15,878 nucleotides of DNA from JACPDH01 sp051305935 (GTDB taxonomy: Bacteria; Acidobacteriota; Thermoanaerobaculia; Gp7-AA8), in assembly GCA_051305935.1 (NCBI GenBank), contig JBPPMG010000442.1, positions 1 to 15,878 of the forward strand. The letters run 5' to 3'. This document shows positions 14,071 to 15,878 of this stretch, piece by piece (positions within the stretch are counted from its first letter, which is position 1; each line of letters starts with the position of its first letter). Made by a program: the position numbers and the translations under genes. The notes below the pieces were generated by a model that was not told the origin of the DNA, did not search any database, and worked only from the letters and a program-made list of their open reading frames with translations.

Positions 14071-14889
14071 ATGGCTTTTCAAGGCTCGCTCAAAGAACTT
14101 CCGCTCCCTGACATCATCCAACTGGTGAGTGTCTCGGGTAAGACTGGAAAGTTCACGCTCTCTCAGGAGGGTATGACGGGCTACCTCTACCTCAAGAACG
14201 GCCAGATGATTCACGCGACGGTGGTCGACCTCGTGGGCGAGGAGGCGATCTACGCGCTTGCGATCTGGAACCACGGAGAGTTCCAGTTCTCGCCCGGCGA
14301 AGAGTCGCCGCAGCAGACAATCACGAAGTCGAACACCAACCTCCTGATGGAGGCCGCCCGGCGCCTCGACGAGTGGCGGGTGCTCTCGAAGAAGATCCCC
14401 TCGGTCGATCTCGTGCCGTCGCTCGTGCCGCGCCAGAATCGTCACGAGCAGATCACGCTCAATCCGCAGGAATGGCTCGTCGTGACTCAGATCGACGCGA
14501 GACGTTCGATCGCCGACATCGGCAAGGCGCTTCGCATGTCGGGCTTCGACGTCGCCAAGCTGCTCTACGGGCTCATCACCTCCGAGCTGGTCGACCTAAA
14601 AAAAAAACTTGAATCCGGTGGCGGCGGAGACGCCGTCGATGCTGGAGACGGTGGGCACCTGATCGCGGTCGCCGACCAGATCCGCGCCATCGCCGACAAG
14701 TACATCGGCGACTCGGGCGCAAAGACGATCGAGAAGCACTATCAGGTCGCGGTCGACGCCATCCGCTCCGGCAACGGTGAGGCGGGCATCCGCACCATGA
14801 TCGTCGAATTCGAAAAGGCGACCTCGCTCCTCCGGGGTCTCGCGATGAGCGAGCAGTTGCGCGGCGAGATCGGGCGCCTCCGTAGTTGA
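14071..14889 (+). CDS. DUF4388 domain protein
   Basis: The 272-residue product begins with GSLKELPLPDIIQLVSVSGKTGKF (residues 5-28), the hallmark of DUF4388. This domain is found in regulators and motility-linked proteins of Acidobacteriota, Deltaproteobacteria and Cyanobacteria and often sits with two-component receivers. Residues 1-105 are DUF4388, about 115-175 a second winged-helix-like or helical region (LNPQEWLVVTQIDARRSIADIGKALRMSGFDV), 181-195 a Gly/Asp-rich linker, and 196-272 a charged helical C-terminus. ATG at 14071 has AGGTGA just upstream. Codons 176-180 (L-K-K-K-L) are encoded by CTA followed by ten A (14598-14607), unusual in so GC-rich a gene. Slippage there would end the protein near residue 180-200. 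Confidence 0.85.
   Translation: MAFQGSLKELPLPDIIQLVSVSGKTGKFTLSQEGMTGYLYLKNGQMIHATVVDLVGEEAIYALAIWNHGEFQFSPGEESPQQTITKSNTNLLMEAARRLDEWRVLSKKIPSVDLVPSLVPRQNRHEQITLNPQEWLVVTQIDARRSIADIGKALRMSGFDVAKLLYGLITSELVDLKKKLESGGGGDAVDAGDGGHLIAVADQIRAIADKYIGDSGAKTIEKHYQVAVDAIRSGNGEAGIRTMIVEFEKATSLLRGLAMSEQLRGEIGRLRS
14598..14607 (+). repeat. A10 homopolymer inside the DUF4388 gene
   Basis: Ten consecutive A lie at 14598-14607 within codons for three lysines. Losing one A moves to a frame that stops about 18 codons later (TGA in CACCTGATC). Gaining one A gives ACT TGA almost at once. Either way the helical C-terminus is lost. A-runs of this length promote polymerase slippage. Confidence 0.85.
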
Positions 14890-14923
14890 GCGCGCGTCGC
14901 CCGAGAGTTCGGATCCCGACGCG

Positions 14924-15682
14924 ATGAGCTTCTCCTCCTGGACGATCGAGCAGACTTCGGTCGGCCGCGTCGTCGTTCCGTCGTCCCTGCCTCCCGGGCT
15001 CGCGCTCCTCTGCACGACCTCCGATTTCGCGGGCTACCTCGACGACTCCGTCGCGGAGCGTCTGCTGCGCGTGCTTCGCGAGCGGTTCGAGATCACCGCA
15101 GGGCTGGCGACGTGCGAGCAGGTGCACGGGGCCGCGGTCGTTCACGCCGGGAACCCAGCGCCGGGAAGCTGGCGCGAAGCAGCGTCGTGCGACGGCCTGG
15201 TGACCCGGACTCTCGGTGTCGCGCTCGGCGTGAAGGCGGCCGACTGCCTGCCGGTCACGATCGTCGACACGGACTCAGGAGCCCTTGCCGGAATCCACTC
15301 CGGCTGGCGTGGGGCAGCGGGCCGGATCGTTCCGGCCGCGATCGACGAACTGCGACGGGGAGACGGATTCGACACTCGTCGCGCGCGCGCGTTTCTCGGG
15401 CCTTCGATCCGCGCCTGCTGCTTCGAGGTTGGCGAGGAGGTCGTCGATGCACTTCGGGATTCGTACGGTGCGGTCGACGAGTTCGTCGACCGTGCGCGCG
15501 GCGAGAAGCCGCACGTCGACCTGCCGGGGCTCACGCGGCGCCTGCTGCTCGACGCAGGATTCGACGGCGACGCGATCGACGATTCAGGGCTCTGCACGCG
15601 CTGCGACGGGTCGATCTTCCACTCGTACCGCCGCGACGGCTCCTCCGCGGGGCGCAACCTGTCGATCGCGGTGCTCGCCTGA
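14924..15682 (+). CDS. pgeF: laccase-domain protein, purine nucleoside phosphorylase-type (YfiH/PgeF family)
   Basis: The 252-residue product is of the YfiH/PgeF family, formerly called multicopper polyphenol oxidase or laccase domain. Members have been linked to peptidoglycan editing and to nucleoside phosphorylase activity. The metal-binding triad is present: H68 in EQVHG, C108 in AADCLPV and H125 in GIHSGWRG. GPSIRACCFEVGEEV (159-173) and the C-terminal pair C224/C227 with IFHSYRRD...AGRNLS are also family hallmarks. The length is usual (about 240-250). The start is ATG at 14924, 34 bases past the previous stop; a good Shine-Dalgarno is not evident. It faces the mutS-family gene with only four bases between their stops. 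Confidence 0.9.
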   Translation: MSFSSWTIEQTSVGRVVVPSSLPPGLALLCTTSDFAGYLDDSVAERLLRVLRERFEITAGLATCEQVHGAAVVHAGNPAPGSWREAASCDGLVTRTLGVALGVKAADCLPVTIVDTDSGALAGIHSGWRGAAGRIVPAAIDELRRGDGFDTRRARAFLGPSIRACCFEVGEEVVDALRDSYGAVDEFVDRARGEKPHVDLPGLTRRLLLDAGFDGDAIDDSGLCTRCDGSIFHSYRRDGSSAGRNLSIAVLA

Positions 15683-15686
15683 CTGC

Positions 15687-15878
15687 CTAACGCGACGCGG
15701 GCTCCTTCGCGCCCGCGATGTCCAGCCCCACCGCGCGCATGAGGGCGAGCGCGTTGCTCTTCGCGACGACCCCTTCGCGCATCCGGTAGTCGAAGACCAT
15801 CCTGTCGTCTTCCATGTGGTCCTCGAAGTGAACGTTCCGCGCGAGCTCGCCCAGATCGTCGGCCACGTGCGCGAGCGC
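15687..15878 (-). CDS. MutS-family ATPase, C-terminal part
   Basis: The reading frame is open from the right edge of the window to TAG at 15687-15689 on the minus strand, giving 63 residues. It contains HFEDHM, FDYRMREGVV and SNALALMRAVGLDI, matching the end of the MutS ATPase domain ('FDYKLRpGVvqtSNALaLMraiGl'). The protein ends only about 10 residues later, so it lacks the C-terminal extension of full MutS1. It is more like the shorter MutS-family members that have only the ATPase domain at the end. Its start and most of the protein are outside the window, so the subfamily cannot be told. Confidence 0.75.
   Translation of the reverse strand, partial: ALAHVADDLGELARNVHFEDHMEDDRMVFDYRMREGVVAKSNALALMRAVGLDIAGAKEPASR

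Overview
The window is a GC-rich bacterial chromosomal segment with tightly packed genes. It carries mostly housekeeping genes (rpsU, udk, murJ, oppD/oppF-type ATPases, tRNA-Arg, prs, rplY, pgeF, a mutS-family gene) mixed with lineage-specific secreted proteins. There are no phage genes, transposases or CRISPR arrays. The general style suggests an Acidobacteriota-like or deltaproteobacterial-grade Gram-negative: DUF4388 protein, BNR and TlpA lipoproteins, a secreted protein of a type I associate with Acidobacteriota, and GTG starts. This is inference from gene content; no rRNA or other marker tree was possible.

Layout, left to right. Positions 1-4039 are read on the minus strand. They hold the 5' end of rpsU with its own sigma70-like promoter, uridine kinase preceded by a tiny zinc-ribbon gene, a secreted protein, and a translationally coupled pair: a geranylgeranyl-reductase-like flavoprotein and a squalene/phytoene synthase. 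From about 4121 the plus strand takes over with the MurJ lipid II flippase and two dipeptide/oligopeptide ABC ATPases overlapping by GTGA. A weak terminator follows, then an orphan lipoprotein gene closed by a very strong terminator. A group of small hairpins and a minus-strand tRNA-Arg(CCG) with encoded CCA lie next, followed by prs and rplY and another strong terminator.

Positions 10837-13872 hold four co-directional genes: an Asp-box (BNR) lipoprotein with conserved-looking Cys motifs, a TlpA-type thioredoxin lipoprotein, an in-frame glutaredoxin-pterin dehydratase fusion, and a small membrane-anchored helical protein. The first three look like a possible envelope thiol-redox group. After a promoter with two abutting palindromes comes a DUF4388 protein whose gene contains a run of ten A, then pgeF (laccase-domain). 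The window ends in the 3' end of a convergent mutS-family gene.

The points most worth a second look are the fusion with a perfect Shine-Dalgarno at its internal start, the A10 slippery run in the DUF4388 gene, the BNR lipoprotein whose signal peptide lies in a frame with no usual start codon, and the coupled reductase/prenyl-synthase pair.
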